From SIG440 sp045591095 (GTDB taxonomy: Bacteria > Bacillota > Clostridia > Monoglobales > Monoglobaceae), in assembly GCA_045591095.1 (NCBI GenBank), contig JAZNSF010000028.1, positions 1 to 64,000 of the forward strand: a DNA stretch of 64,000 nucleotides, written 5' to 3'. The notes beneath the pieces were generated by a model, which was given only the letters and a program-made list of their open reading frames with translations, made no database searches and was not told where the DNA came from. This document shows positions 49,939 to 58,649 of the stretch, piece by piece; within the stretch, counting starts at the first letter, position 1; every line of letters starts with the position of its first letter. The position numbers and the translations under genes were made by a program.

Positions 49939-51961
49939 AAAAGTTTTTGACAGGCGGATAATTTTCATATATATAGTCTTAGCTGTTTTCTCTTTTCTTT
50001 TTATATTCAGACTGTTTAATCTGCAGATTGTTAACGGTGACGAATACAAAGAGATGGCGGAAAACCGCCTTGTTCGCGCGTCTATAATAAAGGCTCCAAG
50101 AGGCGAAATTATGGATAGGTACGGAGTGCCTCTCGTTACAAACAAGATGGGTTACTATATACTGGTCCAAAGCGTTGACAAAAAAAATTCGGTCCTTAAT
50201 AACACTCTTAGCTCGCTTATTGATATATGTGAGTCTGACGGCATCGAATATTTTGACGAATTTCCTATTTCTCAAAAACCATACAAATACACATTTAACA
50301 GTGATACTGAAAAAAGAGCAGTAGAATGGAAAAAGGAGAACTCGCTTGAAAAGCTCAAATCGCCTGAGGAGATTATCAGGTATTTTGAAGAAAAGTACGA
50401 GATATCCGAGCATTTTGACGAGAATAAAAAACGTAATATCATTGCTGTAAGGTACACAATGGACAGCAAGAATTTTAGTGTCATGAATCCGTACACTTTT
50501 GCGAATTCTATACCTATGAACACTGTCCAGAAGATAAAGGAATTCGAATTTGACTTAAAAGGTGTAAGTGTTGAGATTGAGCCTGTTCGTGACTATCCAT
50601 TTGGCCCAATGGCGGCGCATATCTTAGGTCGGACTGATATAATATATCGTGAAGAATACGAAAAGCTTCAAAAGCAGGGCTATGGTATGAATGACATCAT
50701 TGGTAAAGACGGCCTTGAAAAAGTTCTTGAAAAGTATTTAAAGGGCAAAGACGGCTACAAACGGATTGACCGTTCAAGCTCGGGACTTTTGTCAGAGGGT
50801 ATGAAAGCAAAGTCCCCAGAAACCGAAAACTTTGCCGTTCTTACAATTGATGCAGGTCTTCAGAAGGTAACAGAGGAGGCTTTGGCAAAAAGTATAAAAG
50901 AAGCAAGGGAATTTAAGGGAAATGATTGCTTTAGCGGTGCTGCCGTTGCGGTAGAAATTTCGTCTGGTGATGTGCTTAGTATGGCATCTCTTCCGGGTTA
51001 TCAGCCGAATGAATATACAAAGTCTTATAACAAACTTGCGCGTGACCCCAATAAGCCGCTTTTTAACCGTGCACTTGATGGTGCATACACTCCTGGGTCG
51101 ACATTTAAGCCACTCACTGCAATTGCTGCACTGGAAGAGGGGATAATTACTCCCACTCAGATTATAGAGGATAAGGGCGTTTACACCTATTATGCACCGT
51201 CATATCAGCCAACCTGCCTTATCTGGAAAAACACAGGGGAAACGCATGGCCCCGTAAACGTTTCGGAGGCAATAGGTGTTTCGTGCAACTATTTCTTTTA
51301 TGATGTGGGTAGATTGCTTACAATAAATAAAATTGAGAAATATGCCCGTCTTTTTGGCCTGGGTGAAGAAACCGGCATTGAACTTTCTGAGTCCAAAGGC
51401 ATAGTAGCCGGGCCTACCTACAGGGACAAACTTGATATGAAATGGTATCCGGGCGATACACTTCAGGCTGCAATCGGGCAATCTGACAATATGTTTACAC
51501 CAGCTCAGCTTGCAAGTTATCTAAGCACTATCCTTAATAAAGGTAAGCGGTATGCACTTCATCTTGTAAAAGAAATCCGCACCTATGATACAGGGGAGGT
51601 AGTATATAAAACCGAACCCAAGGTTATTTCTTATACCGAAATAAAGGATGAAACCTATAATGCGGTAAAGGACGGTATGCGAAGAGTTACCGAGGATGGT
51701 ACTGCAAAGGCGGTGTTTGAAGATTTTCCTATTGCAGTGGGCGGAAAAACAGGCACAGCAGAAGTAAGCAGAGGGAGCGATACAGTGCTTTTTGTAGGCT
51801 TTGCCCCGTACGAAAATCCTCAGATTGCGGTAGCAGTTGTTTTGGAGCATGGCGCAACAAGCCGGTTTGCTGCACAAGTAGCAAGAAGCATGTTTGAACA
51901 TTATCTGGGTCTTACGGACGTTGTTGACGAAATAAAACCAATGAACCAGATTCTAAAATAA
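49931..51961 (+). CDS. mrdA: Penicillin-binding protein 2 (elongation transpeptidase)
   Basis: 676 residues from TTG 49931, 6 bp after AAAGGTG; GTG 49922 is an alternative that overlaps that site. One N-terminal helix, a dimerisation region ('APRGEIMDRYGVPLVTNK', 'EPVRDYPFGPMAAHILG') and the transpeptidase domain are present. Catalytic motifs are 'TPGSTFKP' (S about 389), 'VSCNYFF' (SxN) and 'GKTGTAEV' (KTG). PBP2 cross-links peptidoglycan in the elongasome. No rodA gene follows, unlike many relatives. Confidence 0.94.
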   Translation: MDKKVFDRRIIFIYIVLAVFSFLFIFRLFNLQIVNGDEYKEMAENRLVRASIIKAPRGEIMDRYGVPLVTNKMGYYILVQSVDKKNSVLNNTLSSLIDICESDGIEYFDEFPISQKPYKYTFNSDTEKRAVEWKKENSLEKLKSPEEIIRYFEEKYEISEHFDENKKRNIIAVRYTMDSKNFSVMNPYTFANSIPMNTVQKIKEFEFDLKGVSVEIEPVRDYPFGPMAAHILGRTDIIYREEYEKLQKQGYGMNDIIGKDGLEKVLEKYLKGKDGYKRIDRSSSGLLSEGMKAKSPETENFAVLTIDAGLQKVTEEALAKSIKEAREFKGNDCFSGAAVAVEISSGDVLSMASLPGYQPNEYTKSYNKLARDPNKPLFNRALDGAYTPGSTFKPLTAIAALEEGIITPTQIIEDKGVYTYYAPSYQPTCLIWKNTGETHGPVNVSEAIGVSCNYFFYDVGRLLTINKIEKYARLFGLGEETGIELSESKGIVAGPTYRDKLDMKWYPGDTLQAAIGQSDNMFTPAQLASYLSTILNKGKRYALHLVKEIRTYDTGEVVYKTEPKVISYTEIKDETYNAVKDGMRRVTEDGTAKAVFEDFPIAVGGKTGTAEVSRGSDTVLFVGFAPYENPQIAVAVVLEHGATSRFAAQVARSMFEHYLGLTDVVDEIKPMNQILK

Positions 51962-51985
51962 TTCTGCCAAAAGCTAAATAATATT

Positions 51986-52014
51986 TTGACAATCAAGGGA
52001 TTTTGTGTTATTAT
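51986..52014 (+). promoter_or_regulatory. Promoter of minD
   Basis: TTGACA (51986-51991), 17-bp spacer, TATTAT (52009-52014) with TG one base before it. Confidence 0.82.
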
Positions 52015-52059
52015 TTAAAAGAGCATTATTTTGATGCAAAACATTTTTGGAGGGGTTAT

Positions 52060-52851
52060 ATGTCAGAGGTAATAGTTGTAACTTCCGGTAAGGGCGGTGT
52101 TGGAAAAACTACTACCACTGCAAACCTTGGCGCAGGGCTTGCTGCTTTAGGCAAAAAAGTAGTGCTTATTGATACTGACATCGGTCTTCGCAACCTTGAT
52201 ATACTGTTGGGCCTTGAAGAAAGAATTGTATACGACCTTGTGGATGTTGTAAATGGCATTTGTAAGCCAAAAGAGGCTTTGATAAATGATAAGCGTTTTG
52301 ATGGACTTTCGCTTATGCCCGCAGCACAGACAAAAGATAAGGATTCGGTAACCGAAGACCAAATGAAAGAGCTTTGCGAAAGGCTTAAAAAGGACTTTGA
52401 CTTTATTATAATTGATTGTCCCGCGGGTGTTGAACAAGGCTTTAAAAATGCCATTGCAGGTGCAGACAAGGCGTTTGTTGTGACTAATCCCGAGATGCCT
52501 GCTGTTCGTGATGCTGACAGGATTATTGGACTTTTGGAAGCCAACGAAATTGACGAACATTACTTAATAATAAACCGACTTCGCCCCGATATGATAAAAC
52601 GCGGCGACATGATGAATGTTGATGATATAATTGATATTTTGAATATTGATTTGATTGGCATTGTGCCGGATGACGAGAGCATAATCATTTCGGCAAATAA
52701 AGGCGAGCCGGCAGTTTTAACCCCTAAATCTATCGCAGGTCAGGGATACCGGAATATTGCCAAACGTTTGACGGGCGAAAACGTCAGACTTATGGACCTT
52801 GACGAAAGCGCATTTAAGAGAAAAATTAAAAAACTATTTTCAAAGAAATAG
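52060..52851 (+). CDS. minD: Septum site-determining protein MinD
   Basis: 263 residues from ATG 52060, 6 bp after GGAGGGG. MinD is a membrane-binding ATPase that positions the division inhibitor MinC. The deviant Walker A 'TSGKGGVGKTTTTANLG', 'VVLIDTDIGLRNLDILLG', 'FIIIDCPAGVEQGF' and a C-terminal amphipathic helix ('ESAFKRKIKKLFSK') are all seen. The gene has its own promoter. Neither minC nor minE is adjacent, although both are expected here in typical Clostridia. Confidence 0.94.
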   Translation: MSEVIVVTSGKGGVGKTTTTANLGAGLAALGKKVVLIDTDIGLRNLDILLGLEERIVYDLVDVVNGICKPKEALINDKRFDGLSLMPAAQTKDKDSVTEDQMKELCERLKKDFDFIIIDCPAGVEQGFKNAIAGADKAFVVTNPEMPAVRDADRIIGLLEANEIDEHYLIINRLRPDMIKRGDMMNVDDIIDILNIDLIGIVPDDESIIISANKGEPAVLTPKSIAGQGYRNIAKRLTGENVRLMDLDESAFKRKIKKLFSKK

Positions 52852-52912
52852 CAGAAAGTATAAAACAAAATAATAAGAAATTAAAAAACACCTTTTTGGT
52901 AGGAGGCGGAAA

Positions 52913-53323
52913 ATGAATATAGCATTAATTGCACATGACAAGAAAAAAGAACTGATGGTGGATTTTTGTATTGCATATAAAGGTATTTTGGCAAAGCATA
53001 ATCTTTGCGCGACTGGTACTACAGGTAGTCTTATTGCCGAGGCAACAGGCCTTTCGGTAAATTTGTTTTTGTCAGGACCCCAGGGCGGTGACCAGCAGAT
53101 AGGAGCGAGGATTGCTTATAACGAAATTGACCTTGTTCTGTTTTTCCGTGATCCCCTTACAGCACAGCCTCACGAGCCGGATGTGTCGGCGTTATTCAGA
53201 CTTTGCGATGTACACAACATACCGCTTGCAACAAACAGTGCGACTGCAGAAGTACTTATTCGCGGACTTGAAAGAGGCGATTTGGATTGGCGTGATATTG
53301 TTAATCCAAAAAATTCAAAATAA
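52913..53323 (+). CDS. mgsA: Methylglyoxal synthase
   Basis: 136 residues, ATG after AGGAGGCGG. It converts dihydroxyacetone phosphate to methylglyoxal and phosphate, an overflow route of glycolysis. Motifs are 'IALIAHDKKKELMVDF', 'CATGTTGSLIAEATGL', 'LSGPQGGDQQIGARIA', catalytic 'FFRDPLTAQPHEPD' and 'NIPLATNSATAE'. The match is full length. It sits 62 bp after minD, a neighbourhood conserved in Clostridia. Confidence 0.96.
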   Translation: MNIALIAHDKKKELMVDFCIAYKGILAKHNLCATGTTGSLIAEATGLSVNLFLSGPQGGDQQIGARIAYNEIDLVLFFRDPLTAQPHEPDVSALFRLCDVHNIPLATNSATAEVLIRGLERGDLDWRDIVNPKNSK

Positions 53324-53335
53324 TTAAAAAAATAC

Positions 53336-53364
53336 TTGCATTTTAAAAAAATGTGTGTTATAAT
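53336..53364 (+). promoter_or_regulatory. Promoter of rplS
   Basis: TTGCAT (53336-53341), 17-bp spacer, TATAAT (53359-53364). The -10 lies within an ACACAAG-containing AT-rich stretch. Confidence 0.85.
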
Positions 53365-53370
53365 ACACAA

Positions 53371-53452
53371 GTTGATTATGGGTAGTCCTCTGCTTATAGC
53401 TTTATCTGGAAGTTGTATGGCACGAATATCTGAAATAGAAAGGATGTAAAAT
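53371..53452 (+). promoter_or_regulatory. rplS 5' leader, possible L19 autoregulatory region
   Basis: About 80 bases of transcribed leader before the L19 start, with GGGTAGTCCTCTGC and GGAAGTTGTATGGCACG segments that may fold. L19 leaders that bind the protein are known in Bacilli. I see no clear consensus match, so only the leader itself is supported. Confidence 0.3.
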
Positions 53453-53794
53453 ATGAACATTTTAGACCAGATTACACAAGACCAGATCAGAACTGACCTT
53501 CCTCAGCTTAACATCGGTGATACCGTTAAGGTATATGTTAAGGTAAAAGAGGGGAACCGTGAGAGAATTCAGATGTTTGAAGGAACAATCATCAAGAAGA
53601 ATCATGGCGGAATTCGCGAAACATTCACTGTAAGAAGAATTTCTTACGGCGTTGGTGTTGAAAGAACTTTCCCCGTAAACTCTCCTAATATTGACCGTAT
53701 TGAGGTTTCAAGACGTGGTAAGGTTAGACGTGCTAAGCTATACTATCTCCGTGACAGAGTTGGTAAGGCAGCAAAGGTTAAAGAAAGAATTTAA
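53453..53794 (+). CDS. rplS: 50S ribosomal protein L19
   Basis: 113 residues. L19 sits at the 30S-50S interface. 'GDTVKVYVKVKEGNRERIQM', 'FEGTIIKKNHGGIRETFTVRR' (partial) and 'GVGVERTFPVNSPNIDRIEV' are the L19 signature, and the end 'RRAKLYYLRDRVGKAAKVKE' is complete. It normally follows trmD, which is absent upstream. It has a strong promoter and AAAGGATG ribosome site. Confidence 0.97.
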   Translation: MNILDQITQDQIRTDLPQLNIGDTVKVYVKVKEGNRERIQMFEGTIIKKNHGGIRETFTVRRISYGVGVERTFPVNSPNIDRIEVSRRGKVRRAKLYYLRDRVGKAAKVKERI

Positions 53795-53797
53795 GTC

Positions 53798-53834
53798 AAT
53801 ATGGCGGGTATTAGAATCTAATACTCGCCATATT
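53798..53834. repeat. Long hairpin between rplS and lepB
   Basis: AATATGGCGGGTATTA and TAATACTCGCCATATT pair over 16 bp with one G-T pair and a 5-base loop. No T tract follows directly, so it may be an mRNA stabiliser, an RNase site or a weak terminator that sets L19 apart from lepB. Confidence 0.75.
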
Positions 53835-53861
53835 CATATTCTAAAAAAAGGTTGTGACAGT

Positions 53862-54506
53862 ATGAACGAATTTGAAGAAAAAAATATTAACGAAGCAGAA
53901 GTTTTGGATGAAACTGCAAATAAGCAGGACGGAAAAATAGATATAAAAAAAGAAATTTTTGAATGGGTAAAGGCAATTGCTATTGCTCTGGTTGTAGCAT
54001 TTTTCCTGCGAAATTATGTCCTTACCCTTGCAAAAGTTGACGGACAGTCAATGGAGCCTTCGCTAAAGCATGCGGACAGGCTTTATGTAAATAAGGTTAG
54101 GTATACTCCCAAAAAAGGTGATGTTGTTATATTTGAGCCTTCTGCGGCACAAGGTAAAGCCTATATAAAAAGGGTTATTGCGACCGAAGGCGATACTATT
54201 TATATCGACTTTAAAACAGGTGATGTTTTTGTAAATGATTCTTTGATTGACGAGCCGTATATAAACGAACCCACCCATCTTATGGGTGCGTATATAAGAT
54301 ATCTTATTGAAACAGAGAGCTACAGCAAAGAAAACCCCATAAAGATTGAAAAAGGGTATTTCTGGGCAATGGGAGACAACCGAAACGCCAGCAAAGACAG
54401 TCGTGAGCTTGGTCCAATCCCCCAAAAAGAACTTATAGGTCATGCAGTGTTTAGATTCTGGCCTCTTGCAAGTATGGGTACGGTGGATTTTGACGTCGAA
54501 GAATAA
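53862..54506 (+). CDS. lepB: Signal peptidase I
   Basis: 214 residues from ATG 53862, with AAAAGG upstream. A charged N-terminus and one helix (about 30-50) anchor the catalytic domain outside the cell. The serine is in 'DGQSMEPSL' (S63) and the lysine in 'YIKRVIATEGD' (about K103); 'GYFWAMGDNRNASKDSRELG' completes the fold. It removes signal peptides from exported proteins. The order rplS-lepB-rbgA-rnhB-yraN is conserved in Firmicutes. Confidence 0.95.
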   Translation: MNEFEEKNINEAEVLDETANKQDGKIDIKKEIFEWVKAIAIALVVAFFLRNYVLTLAKVDGQSMEPSLKHADRLYVNKVRYTPKKGDVVIFEPSAAQGKAYIKRVIATEGDTIYIDFKTGDVFVNDSLIDEPYINEPTHLMGAYIRYLIETESYSKENPIKIEKGYFWAMGDNRNASKDSRELGPIPQKELIGHAVFRFWPLASMGTVDFDVEE

Positions 54507-54518
54507 GTGAGGTAAAAT

Positions 54519-55367
54519 ATGGTTTTACAATGGTTTCCGGGGCATATGGCAAAAACCCGGCGTTTGATTACAGACAGCTTAAAGCTGGTTGACGTGGTTA
54601 TAGAATTGGTGGATGCAAGACTTCCGCTTTCATCACGAAATCCCGAAATTGACAAAATTGTAGGGAAAAGGCCCAGAGTTCTGGTGCTTAACAAAGCTGA
54701 TATTGCTGATAGCAATTCAAACACAAAATGGCTGAATTTTTTTGAAAAACAAGGGATTTCGGCAATTCTTATGGACAGTCAATCGGGGAAAGGCCTTAAA
54801 AATCTTGAAAGTGCTATCGAAGAAGTACTTGCTGAAAAGCTTGAACGCGAAAGACAAAAGGGCATGCAGCGAAGAACTGTCAGAGTGATGGTTGTGGGTA
54901 TACCCAATGTAGGAAAATCCTCATTTATAAACCGTCTCTCGGGCCGTGCTGCCACGAAAACAGGCGATAGACCCGGCATTACAACGGCAAAACAGTGGAT
55001 AAAGGTTGCGGGTAAGTACGAAATATTAGACACACCGGGAATTCTTTGGCCTAAATTTGAGGACCCTGAGGTTGCAAAAAGGATAGCATTTACCGGTGGG
55101 ATAAAGGACGAGATTATGGATATTGAGGAGCTTGCCTTTTATCTTGTTGGGTATCTGAGAAAGTCCTATCCCGAGCTTTTAAATGAACGATTTAAGCTTA
55201 CAGAAGAAACAAGTAACCTTGACGATTTTGAACTTTTGGAGCTTATAGGCAAAAAGCGCGGATGCATTGTTTCGGGCGGTAATGTTGACACTTTAAGAGC
55301 GTCAAATCTTATCCTGGACGAATTCCGGGCAGCAAAAATCGGGAAGATAACACTCGAACTTCCGTAG
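54519..55367 (+). CDS. rbgA: Ribosome biogenesis GTPase RbgA (YlqF)
   Basis: 282 residues. RbgA is a circularly permuted GTPase that matures the 50S subunit. The start 'MVLQWFPGHMAKTRR' and 'DVVIELVDARLPLSSRNPEI' are diagnostic. The permuted motif order is visible: G4 'NKADI', then G1 'GIPNVGKSSFINRL', then G3 'DTPGILWP'. A helical C-terminal RNA-binding domain follows. It starts 12 bp after lepB and ends before a terminator. Confidence 0.95.
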   Translation: MVLQWFPGHMAKTRRLITDSLKLVDVVIELVDARLPLSSRNPEIDKIVGKRPRVLVLNKADIADSNSNTKWLNFFEKQGISAILMDSQSGKGLKNLESAIEEVLAEKLERERQKGMQRRTVRVMVVGIPNVGKSSFINRLSGRAATKTGDRPGITTAKQWIKVAGKYEILDTPGILWPKFEDPEVAKRIAFTGGIKDEIMDIEELAFYLVGYLRKSYPELLNERFKLTEETSNLDDFELLELIGKKRGCIVSGGNVDTLRASNLILDEFRAAKIGKITLELP

Positions 55368-55378
55368 CTACAAAAAAA

Positions 55379-55407
55379 GGAGCTGCCAAATTAGCGGCTC
55401 TTTTTTT
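55379..55407 (+). terminator. Rho-independent terminator after rbgA
   Basis: GAGCTGC (55380-55386) and GCGGCTC (55394-55400), with one G-T pair, are followed by seven Ts. Some read-through into rnhB is likely because no clear promoter lies in the next 25 bp. Confidence 0.82.
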
Positions 55408-55431
55408 AGACTGATTAAAGGTAGTGATAAA

Positions 55432-56034
55432 ATGAAAAAAATCGAAAACGAACTTTATCAAAAAGGTTTTTTGAATATTGCAGGGGTGGATGAGGCAGGA
55501 AGAGGCCCACTGGCAGGACCTGTTTGTGCAGCGGCCGTTATTTTGCCGCCTGATGCGGTAATAGAGGGAATTAATGATTCGAAAAAGCTTTCGGCAAAAA
55601 AACGTGATGCCCTTTTTGAGATAATAAAAAAAATAGCAGTAGCTTATGCAATCGAATTTGTTGAGCCCGAGGTTATTGACGAGATAAACATTCGTCAGGC
55701 AACCAGCCTTGCGATGCATAATGCGGTTTCAAAGCTTTCTATATGTGCAGACTTTGTTATTGTTGACGGCAACGACAATATCCCATTTGACATCCCATAT
55801 CAATATGTGGTAAAGGGCGATGCCAAATCGCAGACAATTGCTGCGGCATCTATCTTAGCTAAAGTAAGCAGGGACAGATTTATGGAGAAACTGGACAAAA
55901 AATATCCCGAGTATGAGTTTTCAAAGCATAAAGGCTATGGCACAAAAGCACATATGGAAGCAATACAAAAGTATGGCGTAAGCAATGTCCACAGAAAGTC
56001 ATTTATGACCGACAAGGTTTTGGGTAATGTATGA
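55432..56034 (+). CDS. rnhB: Ribonuclease HII
   Basis: 200 residues. It cuts RNA in RNA-DNA hybrids, including single ribonucleotides. The catalytic acids are in 'GVDEAGRGPLAGPVCAAAV' (D and E), 'FVIVDGNDNIPF' and 'SQTIAAASILAKVSRDRFM' with the last aspartate. Length is a little short of Bacillus RnhB because the N-terminal extension is missing. The TGA overlaps the yraN start. Confidence 0.95.
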   Translation: MKKIENELYQKGFLNIAGVDEAGRGPLAGPVCAAAVILPPDAVIEGINDSKKLSAKKRDALFEIIKKIAVAYAIEFVEPEVIDEINIRQATSLAMHNAVSKLSICADFVIVDGNDNIPFDIPYQYVVKGDAKSQTIAAASILAKVSRDRFMEKLDKKYPEYEFSKHKGYGTKAHMEAIQKYGVSNVHRKSFMTDKVLGNV

Positions 56035-56417
56035 TGAGGATAGGTTTTCATAACAAAGTCACAGGGCAGTGTGGCGAAGACGTTGCTACTGGGCTTTTAA
56101 AGAAAAAGGGCTACAAAATTCTGAAGCGGAACTACAAAAACAAGATTGGCGAAATTGATATTATTGCAAAAAATAAGGATAATCTTATATTTATTGAGGT
56201 AAAGACAAGAAGCACAGAAAAGTTTGGCACGCCGGCAGAAGCTGTTACATATTATAAAAAGCAAAAGATTGTAAACACTGCCAAAATGTATCTTATTGAA
56301 AATCCGACTGACCTCAATATCCGCTTTGATATAGTAGAGGTGTATGGAAGCTTTGACGGAGAATGCTTTGTGTACGAAAAAACAAACCATTTTGAAGCAG
56401 TGTTTCTGGAGGTGTAA
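56031..56417 (+). CDS. yraN: YraN family endonuclease-fold protein (UPF0102)
   Basis: 128 residues from ATG 56031, overlapping rnhB by 4 bp. 'GEDVATGLLKKKGYKILKRN', 'GEIDIIAKNKDNLIFIEVKTR' (partial) with the D and ExK of a PD-(D/E)xK nuclease fold, and a late 'IRFDIVEVYG' are family features. The role is thought to be in DNA processing but is not settled. Linkage to rnhB is very conserved. Confidence 0.92.
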   Translation: MMRIGFHNKVTGQCGEDVATGLLKKKGYKILKRNYKNKIGEIDIIAKNKDNLIFIEVKTRSTEKFGTPAEAVTYYKKQKIVNTAKMYLIENPTDLNIRFDIVEVYGSFDGECFVYEKTNHFEAVFLEV

Positions 56418-56422
56418 AACTT

Positions 56423-57358
56423 TTGCCTTATACAATTTTTGATGGACACGCGGACACCATTTCGGTACTCTATGACAAAAATCAAAATCTATACGAAAAT
56501 ACCTGCCATGTTGACTTAAAACGCATGGAGAAGAATAAACATATTCAAGTTTTTGCAGCCTTTATTGATGCAAAGAATGATTCTTTAGCACCTTTTGAAC
56601 GGTGTATGGCACTAATCCGCTTTTATCATAATGAGATAACCAAAAATGATAAATTTATTGCACACTGTAATTCGTACGAAGATATTTTAAACCGTCTTAA
56701 CTCGTGTAAAAATGCTTCGCTATTATCAATTGAAGGCGGCGAGGCGCTCTCAGGAAACCTTGAAAATCTGGATTTGTATTATGGGCTTGGTGTCAGAATG
56801 ATGAATCTTTGTTGGAATTATCAAAACCAGATTTGCAGTGGTGTTTTGGCAGACAACGACACGGGGCTTACTGATTTTGGCTGCAAAGTTGTTGAAAAAA
56901 TGAATGACTTGGGTATGATAATCGATGTATCCCATATGTCAGAAAAAAGTTTTTGGGATACAATTGAAAGAACAACTGCTCCTGTTGTGGCGTCGCATTC
57001 AAATGTATACAAAATCAAAAATCATCCAAGGAACTTAAAAGATAGTCAGATAAAAGCAATAATACAAAGTGACGGATGCATAGGCATCAATTTTTACACT
57101 GATTTTTTGTCCGACGGCAAGTGCGATATAGTGACAGTACTCAAGCACATCGAACATATTTTGACCCTTGGCGGCGAAAATAATGTTACTTTTGGAAGTG
57201 ATTTTGACGGAATGGAGAGCTTACCCCAAAATATAAATTCAATTGCGGATATTTCAAAAATTATTGACGAAATGCTATCTTTGGGATATAGTGATGACCT
57301 TATACAAAAAATTTCACATAGAAACTTCTTAAGACTTGCTGAAAGAGTAATAAAATAA
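56423..57358 (+). CDS. Membrane dipeptidase-like protein (peptidase M19)
   Basis: 311 residues from a TTG at 56423, 8 bp after GGAGGTG. M19 enzymes are zinc amidohydrolases that hydrolyse dipeptides. The metal ligands appear in 'DGHADTISVLYD' (HxD), 'SIEGGEALSG' (bridging glutamate), 'IIDVSHMSE' and 'ASHSNVYKIKNHPRN' (histidines) and 'FGSDFDGME' (aspartate). No signal peptide is present, so a cytosolic D-Ala-D-X or peptide-scavenging role is likely. The gene closes the rnhB-yraN run. Confidence 0.9.
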   Translation: MPYTIFDGHADTISVLYDKNQNLYENTCHVDLKRMEKNKHIQVFAAFIDAKNDSLAPFERCMALIRFYHNEITKNDKFIAHCNSYEDILNRLNSCKNASLLSIEGGEALSGNLENLDLYYGLGVRMMNLCWNYQNQICSGVLADNDTGLTDFGCKVVEKMNDLGMIIDVSHMSEKSFWDTIERTTAPVVASHSNVYKIKNHPRNLKDSQIKAIIQSDGCIGINFYTDFLSDGKCDIVTVLKHIEHILTLGGENNVTFGSDFDGMESLPQNINSIADISKIIDEMLSLGYSDDLIQKISHRNFLRLAERVIK

Positions 57359-57371
57359 TTTGAAAAAATAC

Positions 57372-57400
57372 TTGAATTTTAAAGTTTTTTGTATTAAAAT
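57372..57400 (+). promoter_or_regulatory. Promoter of the aminotransferase-proC unit
   Basis: TTGAAT (57372-57377), 17-bp spacer, TAAAAT (57395-57400); a second TATAAT-like ATATAAT lies just beyond. Confidence 0.68.
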
Positions 57401-57438
57401 ATAATTTAAAATAATTTTTATAGATATGGAGGATCAAG

Positions 57439-58635
57439 ATGCAGACATATATTTCTAAAAAGGCAAAGGCAGTAAGCCCTTCACCTACATTATCACTGGA
57501 CGCAAAGTATAAACAAATGAAGAAAGACGGAATTCCGGTGGTGGGATTTGGCGCAGGTGAACCTGATTTCGATACACCGGATAACATAAAGACAGCGGCT
57601 ATCGCTGCGATTAATAACAACTTTACGAGATATACCCCTGCATCAGGTACTGTTGAACTTAAATCCGCAATATGCAAAAAGATAAAAGAAGAACACGGAC
57701 TTGATTATGGTATCGAAAATATTGTTGTAAGTAACGGCGGAAAGCATTCGCTTACCAATGTATTTATGGCAATTTGCGACGAGGGTGACGAGGTTATTAT
57801 ACCTGCTCCTTATTGGGTTAGCTATCCCGAAATGGTAAAAATGGCAGGTGGCGTTCCTAAGTTTTTGGACACAACCGAGGAAAACGACTTTAAATTTTCA
57901 CCCGAAGAACTTGAAGCTTTTATTACCCCAAAAACCCGGGCTCTTGTTTTAAATACACCAAGCAACCCAACGGGTATGGTGTATTCTGAGGAAGCACTGG
58001 CTGAAATTGCAAAGATTGCGGTTAAGCATAACATATACGTTGTTATGGACGAAATATACGAAAAGTTGGTTTATGAGGGAACTCACAAAAACATTGCAAC
58101 CTTTGGCGAGGATATCAAAAACCTTACAATTATCGTAAACGGTATGGCAAAAACTTATGCAATGACAGGCTGGAGAATTGGTTTTACTGCGTCAAACGCG
58201 GCAGTCGCTAAGGCTATGTCAAACATTCAGAGCCACGCAACTTCAAACCCCAACTCAATCGCTCAGGCAGCATCTGTTGAGGCAATTTTGGGTGACCAGT
58301 CATCAATTGCCACCATGAAAGAGGAATATATTAAGCGCAGAAATTACATGGTTGACAGAATAAATTCAATTGTCGGCTTAAGCTGCAAAAAACCAAACGG
58401 TGCTTTTTACGTTTTTATGAATGTAAAAGACCTTTTGGGAAAAGAACATTACGGTAAGACCTTTAACACAGCTTCAGAGCTTTGTGATGATATCTTAGAG
58501 AGAGCTTTGGTTGCACTTGTACCAAGTGAAGGCTTTGGTATTGATGGTTATGTAAGACTTTCATACGCAACATCGATGGAGAATATCAAGGAAGGTCTTG
58601 ACCGAATAGAAAAATACGTTCGTCACGAATATTAA
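57439..58635 (+). CDS. aspC: Aspartate aminotransferase-like class I PLP enzyme
   Basis: 398 residues. It transfers amino groups between aspartate (or aromatic or other amino acids) and 2-oxoglutarate. Subgroup Ib features are 'VGFGAGEPDFDTPDNIK', 'RYTPASGTVELKSAI', 'LNTPSNPTGMVYSEEALAEI' (partial; N of NPTG), the Schiff-base lysine in 'GMAKTYAMTGWRIGF' and the final 'VRLSYATS' arginine. GGAGG lies upstream. It is co-transcribed with proC. In this organism it could also supply aryl pyruvates to IorAB, but that is only a possibility. Confidence 0.92.
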   Translation: MQTYISKKAKAVSPSPTLSLDAKYKQMKKDGIPVVGFGAGEPDFDTPDNIKTAAIAAINNNFTRYTPASGTVELKSAICKKIKEEHGLDYGIENIVVSNGGKHSLTNVFMAICDEGDEVIIPAPYWVSYPEMVKMAGGVPKFLDTTEENDFKFSPEELEAFITPKTRALVLNTPSNPTGMVYSEEALAEIAKIAVKHNIYVVMDEIYEKLVYEGTHKNIATFGEDIKNLTIIVNGMAKTYAMTGWRIGFTASNAAVAKAMSNIQSHATSNPNSIAQAASVEAILGDQSSIATMKEEYIKRRNYMVDRINSIVGLSCKKPNGAFYVFMNVKDLLGKEHYGKTFNTASELCDDILERALVALVPSEGFGIDGYVRLSYATSMENIKEGLDRIEKYVRHEY

Positions 58636-58649
58636 AGGATGGATAACTT

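Noticed and set aside
53691..53861. lepB start upstream inside rplS
   Set aside because: The open frame extends into rplS, but ATG 53862 has a ribosome site and gives a normal-length signal peptidase.
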